The notes beneath the pieces are model-generated. The model saw only the letters and a list, made by a program, of their open reading frames with translations. It did no database searches and had not been told where the DNA came from. From the NCBI RefSeq assembly GCF_001667925.1, contig NZ_LZJR01000053.1:1-64000 (forward strand): a stretch of DNA of 64,000 bases, read 5' to 3'. The stretch's first letter is position 1. Every line of letters begins with the position of its first letter. A program made the translations under genes and the position numbers. This document shows, in pieces, positions 1 to 8,328 of the stretch. The stretch is from Mycobacterium sp. E2479 (lineage in GTDB: Bacteria > Actinomycetota > Actinomycetes > Mycobacteriales > Mycobacteriaceae).

Positions 1-77
1 ACATTCCGACATCGACATCGAGCTGGCGGAGCGCCCGAGCCATGAGACCGTCGCGGCTGTCACCGAGGGGCGCGCGG
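1..77. repeat. Left arm of perfect 77-bp inverted repeat
   Basis: Positions 1-77 are the exact reverse complement of 304-380. The match runs to the first base of the window, so the true arm may be longer. The spacer 78-303 is unique. The inner break has a short CG-rich stretch (cgcgcgg / ccgcgcg), the kind of microhomology used by template switching. Confidence 0.95.
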
Positions 78-303
78 AGCTTGGAATAATCGCCGACACG
101 GTGGACTCGGGTCGACTGGAGTGCTCGACGCTGCGTCCGGACCGGCTCGTCGTAATCGTGCCGGCCGGCCATCCACTCGCCGACCGCGACCAAGTCGCGT
201 TCAGCGCCTGTCTGGATTACCCCTTCCTGGGATTCACCCAGGGAAATCCGCTGCAGGAACACCTGAGTGGCCAAACCCAGCCTCTCGGCCTTCGCCCCCG
301 CTA
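2..303 (+). pseudogene. LysR effector-domain fragment in inverted orientation
   Basis: The plus-strand frame beginning at position 2 reads HSDIDIELAERPSHETVAAV and goes on without interruption into GRAELGIIADT, a VIVPAGHPLADR segment and FTQGNPLQEHLS, which is typical LysR substrate-binding domain sequence. It overlaps in content the last 25 or so residues of the minus-strand half, so the two halves of one gene face each other. The real homology stops around LRPRYRA near 303; the remaining in-frame residues to 388 are antisense of the other copy. Confidence 0.7.
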
Positions 304-380
304 CCGCGCGCCCCTCGGTGACAGCCGCGACGGTCTCATGGCTCGGGCGCTCCGCCAGCTCGATGTCGATGTCGGAATGT
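304..380. repeat. Right arm of perfect 77-bp inverted repeat
   Basis: This is the reverse complement of positions 1-77, base for base. It lies inside the LysR coding sequence on the minus strand, and both arms encode the same residues (HSDIDIEL to TEGRA) on opposite strands. Confidence 0.95.
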
Positions 381-733
381 GCGGCTAGGAAGTTGGCCAC
401 CGCGGTCGGCAGCAAGGTTTGGGTGGCCGACGTGTTCGCCAGCACCACCAACGTGGATTGCAGCCCGTCGGAGAAGCGAGCCAGTTCGGTGCGCATCCGA
501 GCCAGCTGGCCAACGATCGCTCGGGCGTGTGCCACCAACAACCACCCGGTCGGAGACGGCACAACACCCCGCCGATGACGGTCCAGCAATCTAGCGCCCA
601 GAGCCTTCTCCATTGCCTTGATCCTCGCGCTGGCCGAGGCCAACGACAGATGCGCGCGGTCTGCTCCTTGCGTGATGCTGCCCTGGTCGACTACCTGCAG
701 AAACAGTTCTAGATCGGTGAGGTCGTAGGCCAT
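304..733 (-). pseudogene. LysR-type regulator, N-terminal part (disrupted)
   Basis: From the ATG at 733 the minus strand encodes a LysR-type start: an N-terminal winged-helix (residues 1-60, with TDLELFLQVVDQGSITQGA and a KALGARLLDR recognition segment), then the linker and the beginning of the effector-binding domain, ending near TVAAVTEGRA at about 304. The minus-strand frame stays open to the window edge, but beyond 304 it is antisense of another copy of the gene and has no LysR character. The effector domain continues instead on the plus strand from position 2. The gene is therefore split by a fold-back inverted duplication and cannot make a normal 290-300 residue LysR protein as written. 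It could be a real rearrangement or an assembly artefact. Confidence 0.75.
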
Positions 734-893
734 AGAGTCACACTACTCAAACCGCCACAGGCCTATGAGACTTCGGCATAGACGAAGGCTTATGCGGGAG
801 ATAACTCATTGTGCGTGTGGCTCCCGGCGTACACGCTTGGTGCAATGCCGAGTACCGGCCGACAGGTACTACACGCAACCCGGAAGGTTTCGA

Positions 894-1376
894 ATGTTTA
901 CGGATGCTGATCGCAGCGAGATCTCCGATCAACGGATCGTCGCGGACTGGGCGCTGGGCGAGTGGGCGGATCGCCTCGTCGAACAAGCCGGCCTCGGGGT
1001 CACCGTCCTCGACCGGCACGGCACGGTGATGTACTACAACAAATGGGCGTCCGAGCATCTGGATCGCCAACCCGCCTACCTCGGGCATTCCGTGCACGAA
1101 CGGCATCACCGCAAGATCACCAACCCGCGGTTCGACGCCATGCTCAAGCTGTTCAAGGACGGCCGAATCGAGCCGGTGCAGTACGTGGCCAGTCCGTACG
1201 GAAACACCACCATCCTGGTGACGGTTTCGCCGATCCGGTTCGGCGGGGAGCTCGTCGGCCTATCACAGCTCGTGCAGCTGAAAGACGAAGTGCAGGAACT
1301 GCTTGCACGTTTCGACGCCACGGGCCGCGAGTCGTTCGAACGCGAGATGCTACCCAGCGGCTACCCGGACGCGTGA
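894..1376 (+). CDS. Single PAS-domain protein
   Basis: A 160-residue soluble protein with one PAS domain (about residues 25-135: GLGVTVLDRHGTVMYYN, then a KLFKDGRIEPVQY segment and a VSPIRFGGELVGLSQL strand). No kinase, cyclase or helix-turn-helix is attached, so it is a stand-alone sensor or ligand-binding module. The ATG at 894 was chosen because GGAAGG lies about 7 bp upstream; an in-frame ATG at 765 would add a low-complexity arginine-rich tail. It lies 19 bp upstream of a tautomerase-like gene and may be co-transcribed with it. Ligand and partner are unknown. Confidence 0.75.
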   Translation: MFTDADRSEISDQRIVADWALGEWADRLVEQAGLGVTVLDRHGTVMYYNKWASEHLDRQPAYLGHSVHERHHRKITNPRFDAMLKLFKDGRIEPVQYVASPYGNTTILVTVSPIRFGGELVGLSQLVQLKDEVQELLARFDATGRESFEREMLPSGYPDA

Positions 1377-1395
1377 CGGTCGTAAGGATAGCGTC

Positions 1396-1788
1396 ATGCC
1401 ACTCGTCCACATTCACGTCATCGAGGCTCGCCGTACGGCGGCACAACTTCGGCGGCTGGTGGATACCGTTCAGCAGGTAATGCTCGATCACTTCGCTGCG
1501 CCAGACCGGGACCGGTACCAGTTGATCACCGAGCACAAGCCGGGCCAGATAATCGCGGAGGACACCGGACTCGGGTTCGAGCGGACCGATGACATCGTCA
1601 TCTTGCAGATCGTCCAGCAGGGTCGAACACGCGACCACAAGCAAGCAGCGTACCGGGCCCTTGCTGACCGACTTCAGGCTGAAACCGGCCTAAAGCCATC
1701 GGATTTGATCGTCTCTATCGTCGAAACCACGCGTGAGGATTGGTCGTTTGGCGACGGCATCGCGCAGTTCGTCGAAGGTCCGCTGTAG
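1396..1788 (+). CDS. Tautomerase-family protein
   Basis: A 130-residue protein that starts MPLVHIHVIEARR. The proline after the initiator methionine is the catalytic base of the 4-oxalocrotonate tautomerase/MSAD superfamily, and the fold repeats (residues 1-60 and 65-125, with DDIVILQIVQQGRT in the second half) fit the long single-chain Tautomerase_2 type. The start is fixed by the need for Pro at position 2 and by AAGGA upstream. Substrate unknown; the family includes tautomerases, dehalogenases and decarboxylases. It follows the PAS gene in the same direction. Confidence 0.8.
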   Translation: MPLVHIHVIEARRTAAQLRRLVDTVQQVMLDHFAAPDRDRYQLITEHKPGQIIAEDTGLGFERTDDIVILQIVQQGRTRDHKQAAYRALADRLQAETGLKPSDLIVSIVETTREDWSFGDGIAQFVEGPL

Positions 1789-1862
1789 ACTCGCGTCCTT
1801 ATCCGTAACGCTGCATATTCGATTCGTGTGTATTCCCGAGGGGGGTCACGCGAGTCGAGTTG

Positions 1863-2318
1863 TTAGCCTTTCCAGACGACCTTGTCCGTGCCTCCGGCGT
1901 CCCGGTAGACGACACTGTCGGGGTTCGTACCGTTGCGAACGTCGAAGTAAATGCGGCCCGTAACAGGGGTGCCCAGGGGGAGTGGCCCCTCGGGAAGGCC
2001 GTCGGTCTGGTTACCCTTCATCACCGCAAACGTGGAGCTGTTGACCGCGCGGGCATTGAAGTCGGCAATGTTCGGAGTTGCATTACCGCTCACACCTTTG
2101 GCCGTGACGTCGGAGTACCAGATGCCGTCGTTGTGGCCGCTGGGCTGCAGGTTGCTCACGGTGTAGTCGATGGTTCCGCCATTACTGGAAAGCTCTGCCA
2201 TCTGGCCGAATTGCAGTACTTGCGGATCGGCGAATGCCGGTGTCGCCGCGAGGATTCCGGCCGCCGCCAGTGCAGCTGTCGCTGTCGTGGTTTTCAACGC
2301 AATATGTGAGAACGCCAC
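1863..2318 (-). CDS. MPT63-family secreted protein
   Basis: A 151-residue exported protein. A GTG start at 2318 is preceded by AAGGGAG. Residues 1-30 are a Sec signal peptide (TATAALAAAGILAATPAFA) with likely cleavage before DPQVLQF. The mature part matches the MPT63/MPB63 (DUF1942) immunoglobulin-like beta sandwich: QFGQMAELSSNGGTIDYTV, GIWYSDVTAKGV, and PVTGRIYFDVRNGTNPDSV near the C terminus. M. tuberculosis MPT63 is of similar length (about 159) and is a major culture-filtrate antigen whose function is not established. It converges on the tautomerase gene. Confidence 0.85.
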   Translation of the reverse strand: MAFSHIALKTTTATAALAAAGILAATPAFADPQVLQFGQMAELSSNGGTIDYTVSNLQPSGHNDGIWYSDVTAKGVSGNATPNIADFNARAVNSSTFAVMKGNQTDGLPEGPLPLGTPVTGRIYFDVRNGTNPDSVVYRDAGGTDKVVWKG

Positions 2319-2758
2319 GTCGGGCTCCCTTCGTGAGGCGCCGGCTATCCAGCACAGGCAGCTGAGAATGAGGTTTATCCAAAGCTCGGCATCTCAAACC
2401 TGACGTTTGGCAAATAACGCTTGCCGATCGCGCGGTCGTTGATCAGCCCGGTATCGGAGCAATTTGCTTCCCTAAGCCTTTCTTTTTGAACTTCTCACCG
2501 ACGGGGTAGGAAGCGACGGGCGATTTCACAACAGCCAACATGAACACGCAGCACAATGTCGCTCCGATGATTTCTCCGAGCCCCGGTGACCCCTTACTCA
2601 GGTGCTCCGGCTCGCCGTCTATCACCGCGCTGTAAGTTCGTTCGGAGCCACGAAGACCGTGACCGCCTGCGCCACTCAAGTTGGTTCGGCTTTTGCCCCG
2701 GCGGGCGTGGGGGCCAGCCGGCAACTTGATCCACACCACACAACGCGAGAGGAAGCGC
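2319..2758. other. Intergenic region without a recognised gene
   Basis: This 440-bp divergent interval separates the MPT63-like gene (minus) and the lipoprotein gene (plus). It must hold both promoters, but I recognise no operator or RNA. Open frames in it are uncharacteristic arginine-rich shadows. Confidence 0.5.
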
Positions 2759-3367
2759 ATGAGAACGATCGCATACCGCCACGCGGCAGTCGTCGGCCTG
2801 GCCGCCGTCGCGCTGATCACCGCGGGCTGCAGCAATGACAAGAGCGTCGACGCGTCGGCATCGCCACAGCCCGGGGCGCACGCCACCTCTGCGTCTACAA
2901 CCCCGGCACCGCCCACCGAGGTGAAAATCATCGGGGAGCGCGACGTCGAGGTGACCCTGACCGGCCCGATCGCAGCCAAGTACTCGTCGGCAACCGAGGA
3001 TCAGAGGCGTGCTCTCGGCAAGCCGCTGACGGGGGACCGCAACGCGGGAAAACGGGACAGCGGCGTCGTATTTCAGCAGTTCCAGGGTGGCGCGATCACC
3101 GCCAAGAACGACGAATCCGGCACGCCCGCATATATCACCCTCGGCAAAATCCGGGAGGCCTGGAACATTCCACGCGACCCGGACGGCACGCCTGCGCCCA
3201 CCGGCACTAACGGTTCGGCAGGCCCGCTGGGCTTGCCCATCAGCGACCAGAACGCCGTCGGCGATCTGCTCGTGTCGAACTTCGAGCACGGCTCGATCGG
3301 GTACAACCCGAAGACCGGCCAGGTCCGAGTGACGATGAACGGCAAGGTCGTGCCGTCCGGGCTATAG
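2759..3367 (+). CDS. LGFP-type lipoprotein
   Basis: A 202-residue lipoprotein. The signal peptide ends in the lipobox LITAGC (Cys about residue 24), followed by a Ser/Thr/Pro-rich linker (to about 55) typical of mycobacterial surface lipoproteins. The body contains two LGFP-like repeat units (PAYITLGKIREAWN and GPLGLPISDQNAVG), a module thought to anchor proteins at the cell wall and also found in mycolyltransferase-associated proteins, and ends with a GYNPKTGQVRVTMNGKVV strand pair. The ATG at 2759 has AGAGGAAG upstream. No enzymatic motif is visible, so a structural or binding role in the envelope is likely. Confidence 0.8.
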   Translation: MRTIAYRHAAVVGLAAVALITAGCSNDKSVDASASPQPGAHATSASTTPAPPTEVKIIGERDVEVTLTGPIAAKYSSATEDQRRALGKPLTGDRNAGKRDSGVVFQQFQGGAITAKNDESGTPAYITLGKIREAWNIPRDPDGTPAPTGTNGSAGPLGLPISDQNAVGDLLVSNFEHGSIGYNPKTGQVRVTMNGKVVPSGL

Positions 3368-3857
3368 CCCGAATCGAGCGTTCACCTGGAGCGGGGGTTG
3401 CAGTGCCCTACGAAACGTCGCCCATGCGGATCCAGTGAGTGTCTTACAAACCCTCATATCACGTTCCCATGGGCGCGACTACCTTCCGGCCGCCTCGATC
3501 TCTAAGGGCCGCATCACCTTCGTCCGGCAGTTGTAACCGCACTCAAGCGCGAAGCTGCAGGGGCGTGAAATTATTGCGAATTACATTGCAAGGCAATATA
3601 TATAGACGATACTGCCTCTGTTAACATGTCATATTTCGTACCGCCGCATTCCTCCCTTGCGAGGCTGCGATCAGCGACTGAGAGCAGGGGAGCGGTGCGA
3701 CACAATGCATTCGCTGGCGTCTGTTCGGAGTGCGCCGCAGATGCCATGACGGTGAATGGTTTCGACCACATGGATCGACGCGAACTGGCGGTTGTGTGGT
3801 GTATGTGGATGCGCACGTAGTTTGTAGCCCACAACTTGTGTGATGCAAAAGATTCCG
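3368..3857. other. Intergenic region, A+T-rich centre
   Basis: This 490-bp interval lies between the lipoprotein and the convergent acyl-CoA ligase. The stretch around 3565-3625 is noticeably A+T-rich for this genome (attattgcgaattac, aatatatatag), suggesting a promoter or horizontally acquired remnant, but no convincing ORF follows. A 64-codon frame at 3626 has no ribosome site or homology I can see. Confidence 0.4.
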
Positions 3858-5333
3858 TCATTTCTCCGCGGGGATCGCGATATCGCGCTTGAGGATCTTG
3901 CCGGTGGGACCCTTGGGCAGTTCGTCGACGAACCAGACCCGCCGCGGGTATTTGTAGCCGGCCAGGCGGTCCTTGACGAAGTCCCGGATTGCGGCGGCGT
4001 CCGCTTCGGCTCCGGACGTCAGCGCGACCGCGGCGCCCACCTCCTCGCCGAGCATGTCGTCGGGGATGCCGATGACGGCCGCCTCCCGGACCGCGGGATG
4101 CTCGTAGAGAACTTCCTCGACTTCGCGCGGATAGACGTTGTAGCCGCCACGGATGATCATGTCCTTGGTTCGGTCGACGATGAAGTAGTAGCCGTCGTCA
4201 TCGACGCGCGCCAGGTCGCCGGTGTGGAACCAGCCGTCGCCGTCGATCGCGGCAGCGGTCGCGTCTGGCCGGTTCCAGTAGCCCTTCATGACATTGTGGC
4301 CACGGATGGCGATCTCGCCGACACCGTCCTCACTTACGTTGACCAATTTCATTTCGACCCCGGTGACCGGCGTGCCGATCGATCCCGGCTTGCGCTCCCT
4401 GTCGGGATGGTTGAACGACGCGAGCGGCGAGGTTTCGCTGAGGCCGTAGGCCTCGAGCACCATGCAGCCGAAGGCCTCCTCGAAGCCACGCATCAGCTCG
4501 ACCGGCATCGCGGCCCCACCCGATATGCACAACCGCAGCGACGCCGTGTCCGACCGCTTGTCGCTGTACAGCATCGCGGCGAACATCGTTGGGACGCCTT
4601 CGAACACGGTGACGTGGTCGCGCTCGATGATCTCGAGTGCCTTGGCCGGATCGAAACGAGGGATCAGTGTCAGGCAGCTGCCGGCCGCAACCGCGGCGTT
4701 CAGCGCCCCGGTCTGCCCGAACACGTGGAACAGCGGCAGGGCGCCCAGGATCACGTCGTCGGCCGCCAGGTCCACCGCCTCGGCCGCCATCGCAGCGTTA
4801 CGACGCAGGTTGGCGTGGGTGAGCTCTGCGCCCTTCGGCGTGCCGGTCGTACCCGATGTGTAGAGGATCACCGCGGTGTCGCCATCCTCGCGCGGGAGGG
4901 GTTCGGCGACGGGTTCGGCCGCGCCGATCAGTTCCTCGAATTCTCCCGGGGTCACCACGATGCACTCAGCACCAGTAGCCGTGGCTGCGGCCCTTGCAGC
5001 GGGTGCGAACTCATGCCAGGCGATAATCGACTTCGCCTGCGAGTCCGACAGGTAGAAGGTGGTCTCGCGATCCTTCAGCAGAACATTAATGGGCACCACA
5101 ACACCGCCCGCCCGCAGCACGCCGTAGTAGGCGACGGCGAAGTAGGGAACGTTCGGCAGCATGACGCCGACCCGATCACCGGGAAGCAATCCATGCGCTG
5201 CCAGCAGACCGGCCAAACAGGCGCTGGCCGAATCGAGCCAGCTGTAGGAAATTTCGACATCGTCGAGGCGCATGGCAATGCCCTCCGCGCGACGTCGGGT
5301 TGCCTCGATTAGGTTCAGTGCCAGACTGCTCAT
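3858..5333 (-). CDS. Acyl-CoA ligase (FadD-type, AMP-forming)
   Basis: A 491-residue ANL-superfamily enzyme activating a carboxylic acid to its CoA thioester through an acyl-adenylate. It has the P-loop-like A3 motif [18 protein letters not shown], the A5 motif LEAYGLSETSP, the A7/A8 hinge GWFHTGDLARVDDDGYYF then RTKDMIIRGGYNVYPREVE, and the A10 lysine in PKGPTGKILKRD. Length is that of a stand-alone ligase such as FadD13. The ATG at 5333 is preceded by AAGGAGG; an upstream in-frame extension lacks homology. It is divergent from the HxlR gene across about 1 kb. The specific acyl substrate cannot be read from the sequence. Confidence 0.85.
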   Translation of the reverse strand: MSSLALNLIEATRRRAEGIAMRLDDVEISYSWLDSASACLAGLLAAHGLLPGDRVGVMLPNVPYFAVAYYGVLRAGGVVVPINVLLKDRETTFYLSDSQAKSIIAWHEFAPAARAAATATGAECIVVTPGEFEELIGAAEPVAEPLPREDGDTAVILYTSGTTGTPKGAELTHANLRRNAAMAAEAVDLAADDVILGALPLFHVFGQTGALNAAVAAGSCLTLIPRFDPAKALEIIERDHVTVFEGVPTMFAAMLYSDKRSDTASLRLCISGGAAMPVELMRGFEEAFGCMVLEAYGLSETSPLASFNHPDRERKPGSIGTPVTGVEMKLVNVSEDGVGEIAIRGHNVMKGYWNRPDATAAAIDGDGWFHTGDLARVDDDGYYFIVDRTKDMIIRGGYNVYPREVEEVLYEHPAVREAAVIGIPDDMLGEEVGAAVALTSGAEADAAAIRDFVKDRLAGYKYPRRVWFVDELPKGPTGKILKRDIAIPAEK

Positions 5334-6310
5334 ATGGTGCCTCCTTGCGGATAGGGTTGAGGAATTCGCTGCGGTCTTCGCCGGCAACGGCAGTGGATGA
5401 GCCTCGGGGAGGCGGCGTTGATGGGGGTGCATTTCACCGGGACCAACTGAAAGTTCACACAGTCGCAGATCGCGAGAAATGTTCGACAAGAGTTGGTTGA
5501 TAGAAGCGTCTCAAGGCGACATGAGCGAAGATGCCGGGCTAGGGACGACGCGGGATGGTCGGTCTTGCATGACATGTCACGCTTGCCATGTCGTGAGAGC
5601 ACAGGATCGAGTCTGTGCCCCGCGACGGTTCCGGATGCCGTGACGACGGGAGCAAAAGAAGCCAGCCGACGATGAGCAAGGTGACTGCGAGCAAAAGCGT
5701 CATCGCGAGTTGACCAAGCAAATACGGTATGCCATGGGGCTTCGGCACCTGGCTCGGGCAAGAATTAGCCAAATATTTGCCGGTGAGCGATCCAATCACC
5801 CTACTGAGACCTTCCTTCCTTTCTCCGTTGCTCGATACGGCCTCGGAGCGCCGAGGCGGTACCCCGGCCCGGCCAGGTCAACGGCCGATGACCCGGTCCC
5901 AGATGTGTCGAGCGCCGAGAAAACAGTGCACGGAGATCGCGGCAATGCCGTCCCCTTCTCGAAGTCGCGAGGTGATATCGGGTCCAGGGTAGTTACAGAC
6001 CGCGGCCATGAGGCCTCCTTGAGTCAGACGTTGAGGCGACGAATGCATGAAATGCACTGTAACAGTTATCAGTTCAGATACAAGACTTATGCCTTGACGG
6101 CGGCCGTCGGCTGCAGAGTCATCCCGTGAACTTCCAGAGCCGAACCAGCGAAGTAGACCTCTAATAATCTATATAGAGCTATCTTTCGGTGGTTAGGGGT
6201 TACGGCGGTTGCCACAACCTGCAATTGACGAGCTTGCTTCTATCAGGATCACATCCCGGAATTAACGTTTGAACTGGTAGGTTTCATCATCAGACGGTAT
6301 GCTGCTTGCT
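5334..6310. other. Long intergenic region, no firm gene
   Basis: Nearly 1 kb between the divergent ligase and HxlR genes. The only frame with some character is on the minus strand from a GTG at 5799 to 5539 (86 codons): it would encode one strongly hydrophobic helix (LLAVTLLIVGWLLLL) preceded by GGAAGGAAGG about 20 bp upstream, but codon use is irregular and I do not recognise it. The segment 6130-6300 is A+T-rich and should contain the HxlR promoter. No repeat was found. Confidence 0.35.
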
Positions 6311-6811
6311 GTGAGACAGACATCGTTTGCGAACTGGCCGTGTTCGATCGCCCGCACGGTCGACCTGGTGGGGGACGGATGGGCGATACTGGTGTTGCGT
6401 GAGGCGATCTACGGGATCACGAAGTTCGATGAGTTCCAGCGCGAACTGGGAATCGCGCGCAACACATTGACCGAGCGGCTGAATCGGCTTGTGGAGCAAG
6501 GACTGTTGCACAAGCGGCCCTACCAGCACGAACCCGTCCGCTTCGACTACCTGCTCACCGAGAAGGGGCGAGACTTCTTCGGCGTTCTGGCGGCCATGTC
6601 ACGGTGGGGAGACCAATGGCTGGCGGGGGCTGACGGCGCGCCTGTGGTGTTTCACCACGAAAGCTGCGGACACGACAGTCACGCCGAAGTTGTGTGCGCC
6701 ACCTGTCGAGCGCCGCTACGAGCGGAAGATACGACGATGAAGATGGGCCCCGGATACCCCAAGAAACTGCGAAGCCGCCCCAACGTGCAAAGACGGTTCG
6801 CGCGCAACTGA
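6311..6811 (+). CDS. HxlR-family transcriptional regulator
   Basis: A 166-residue winged-helix regulator. Residues 1-105 match the HxlR family closely: RQTSFANWPCSIARTVDLVG, DGWAILVLREAIYGITKFD, GIARNTLTERLNRLVEQGLL and the wing QHEPVRFDYLLTEKG. A cysteine near the N terminus (PCSIAR) is the redox-sensing position in several HxlR/MarR-like proteins. The C-terminal 45 residues carry a small Cys-rich element (ESCGH then CATC). The GTG at 6311 gives the usual family start; an ATG at 6299 adds only four residues. It is divergent from the acyl-CoA ligase, a possible target. Confidence 0.85.
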   Translation: MRQTSFANWPCSIARTVDLVGDGWAILVLREAIYGITKFDEFQRELGIARNTLTERLNRLVEQGLLHKRPYQHEPVRFDYLLTEKGRDFFGVLAAMSRWGDQWLAGADGAPVVFHHESCGHDSHAEVVCATCRAPLRAEDTTMKMGPGYPKKLRSRPNVQRRFARN

Positions 6812-7080
6812 TCCGTCACTCACTCTTTACCGAGGGCGGCATGGACGTGGTGCAAGTGCGCATAGAAACCACCATGCGACCGTCAATACTTGTGCCCGTG
6901 CAGCACGTCCAGCACTTACCCTGGCCGGTGAATTCTCTACTAGCAGGAAGCCCAGGGCGGCGCGACCACCGCCGAACAACGGGGCCGGCGCCCGCACATA
7001 TCACTAGGGTTGAGGAGTCGCGCTATGGGTATCCGCCGTTAAACGGCACCTGCCGCGGCAACCCGTAGATCGGAGCGACC

Positions 7081-7236
7081 GTGATCATCCTCGGCATCAT
7101 CCTTCTCGTTGTCGGCTATTTCACCGGCCTCAGCATCCTGTACACGATTGGCGGCATCTTGGTAGTCGTCGGCATCATCCTGTGGATCTTGGGCGCGGTG
7201 GGGCGTCCCGTCGCTGGGCGGAAAGTGTGGTTTTGA
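7081..7236 (+). CDS. Small two-helix membrane protein (DUF6131 type)
   Basis: A 51-residue protein starting at GTG 7081, with CGGAG 5-9 bp upstream. It consists of two hydrophobic helices, IILGIILLVVGYF and YTIGGILVVVGIILWILGAV, followed by a short basic tail (GRPVAGRKVWF). This layout matches the DUF6131 family, tiny membrane proteins abundant in mycobacteria and streptomycetes with no known function. It is isolated, with no obvious operon partner. Confidence 0.7.
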   Translation: MIILGIILLVVGYFTGLSILYTIGGILVVVGIILWILGAVGRPVAGRKVWF

Positions 7237-7549
7237 CGCGCCGTGTCGCGTGACTTCAGCCAGCTGGGCCCATGAAAGGGCCGAATAGGATACTGGCTGG
7301 TCACCCACCATTTCATACCCCCGCTATTCCAAGTCCTACCTAACATAATGTCGCTTATCGGTACGGACTAACGCCGAGCTCCGACAAGCATCTCTGTTTT
7401 AGCTCGTTGCCACCCCGGCTTGGCAACCGCGCGGCGTCATCTGCCGACAACCCCCGACAGGACTCCGTCTTACCAACTAGCCGCGGCTGCGCGTCGGGTG
7501 GGAAAGTGCCATCGGACCGCCCCGCGCGTACCACAAAGTGGTCGGTACC

Positions 7550-7625
7550 CCTTCCGCCGTTGCGGCCACATCGGCATCAATACGTCACTGTGACGAATTG
7601 CTTTGCCCCGCGCTGCACTCCGGTC
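7550..7625 (+). repeat. Palindrome-centred repeat, copy 1
   Basis: The core CGTCACTGTGACG lies at 7583-7595 (palindromic apart from the middle base), extended to AATACGTCACTGTGACGAAT. The left flank (ccccttccgcc ... atcggcatc) resembles the left flanks of copies 2 and 3; the right flank is more diverged. Confidence 0.7.
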
Positions 7626-7784
7626 TTCGCACGGCAGGTCCGCGAGCATCGCCCAACGCTACTCTGGGCGTTCAGCAAGCGCGCCGAGCCTCGGATTCAA
7701 ATGACGACGAGACGGCAGGCCAATCACGCGCCCCGCCGGCGTGGGATGACAGGTACACGCATCGACCCCCAGACCCCCGTTCCC

Positions 7785-7860
7785 TACTCCCCGCCCATCG
7801 CCACCAATACGTCACTGTGACGAATTACCCTGCGGCGCAGGAATATTGGGGTACGCGGTG
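7785..7860 (+). repeat. Palindrome-centred repeat, copy 2
   Basis: The core CGTCACTGTGACG is at 7810-7822 within AATACGTCACTGTGACGAAT, identical to copy 1. The right flank (tgcggcgcaggaatattggg) matches the right flank of copy 3 (tgcagcgcaggggcattggg). Confidence 0.7.
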
Positions 7861-7868
7861 GGCCGAGC

Positions 7869-8111
7869 CTAGTTCGGCTTGTACCCCCACCGCCTGGCCC
7901 GTGCGCGGCGATGCGTGTCGGTCGACCAGAGATAGCCGCAATCCGCGCACTGCAAATGCACCAGGGTGCCCCGGTTGCTCAGCAGGTACTGCCAGTGTGT
8001 ATCGCAGTTTCGGCTGCTTCGGCAATCAGCACACTTGGTGCCATGATCGCAGCATGGGCACGGCAGCCATGCGCGACGGCTGCGATCGGCAGTCGGATCA
8101 ATCGGGAACAC
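7869..8111 (-). CDS. Small zinc-ribbon protein
   Basis: An 80-residue protein from a GTG at 8111 that overlaps the end of the upstream 76-residue gene by 14 bp, suggesting translational coupling; there is no strong ribosome site of its own. It carries three Cys pairs or clusters, CPCCDHGTKCADC and LQCADCGYLW, typical of a treble-clef or zinc-ribbon fold, separated by a conserved-looking NCDTHWQYLLSNRG block. The C terminus is basic (RRARARRWGYKP). I believe similar proteins occur across mycobacteria as uncharacterised proteins; nucleic-acid or protein binding is an inference from the ribbons. Confidence 0.6.
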   Translation of the reverse strand: MFPIDPTADRSRRAWLPCPCCDHGTKCADCRSSRNCDTHWQYLLSNRGTLVHLQCADCGYLWSTDTHRRARARRWGYKPN

Positions 8112-8328
8112 GAGCAGTGGTCCGTTCTGGCAGTACACCGGCGCGGACCAGCTCGTCGTAAACCCGCTGCTGCTCGTCGTCCAGATTCGAGTACAGCATG
8201 TCGTAGGCCTTCTGCTCCTCGGCGAGCACCGCGACGGGGTCCCAGTCGTCACCTATTGCTTCAAGCACGGCGCTGCGCCTGCGCGCCTCATCGCGGGTCA
8301 GGTCATAGGCAAACTCGAGGTCGGCCAT
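8098..8328 (-). CDS. Small acidic protein (DUF6400 type)
   Basis: A 76-residue soluble, acidic, helical protein starting at ATG 8328 behind GGGGGCAAG. It reads MADLEFAYDLTRDEARRR, a GDDWDPVAVLAEEQKAYDML core and DEQQRVYDELVRAGVLP. The pattern matches mycobacterial DUF6400 proteins; no function is known. It is the first gene of a two-gene unit with the zinc-ribbon protein. A longer in-frame start at 8358 lacks a ribosome site. Confidence 0.65.
   Translation of the reverse strand: MADLEFAYDLTRDEARRRSAVLEAIGDDWDPVAVLAEEQKAYDMLYSNLDDEQQRVYDELVRAGVLPERTTARVPD

Larger units (their letters stand above)
7237..7868. other. Intergenic region carrying two copies of a palindrome-centred repeat
   Basis: About 630 bp without a gene. 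It contains the first two copies of the repeat described separately (palindromes at 7583-7595 and 7810-7822). The rest is C+T-rich with no convincing coding potential in any frame. Confidence 0.6.

Noticed and set aside
1..400. Site-specific invertible switch in the LysR gene
   Set aside because: Inversion of the spacer would not restore a full LysR protein because the sequence beyond the second arm is antisense; no recombinase gene is nearby.
3840..5312. 490-codon open frame on the plus strand opposite the acyl-CoA ligase
   Set aside because: The minus strand carries all ligase motifs; the plus frame is an Asp/Arg/Val-rich shadow, as expected in high-GC DNA.
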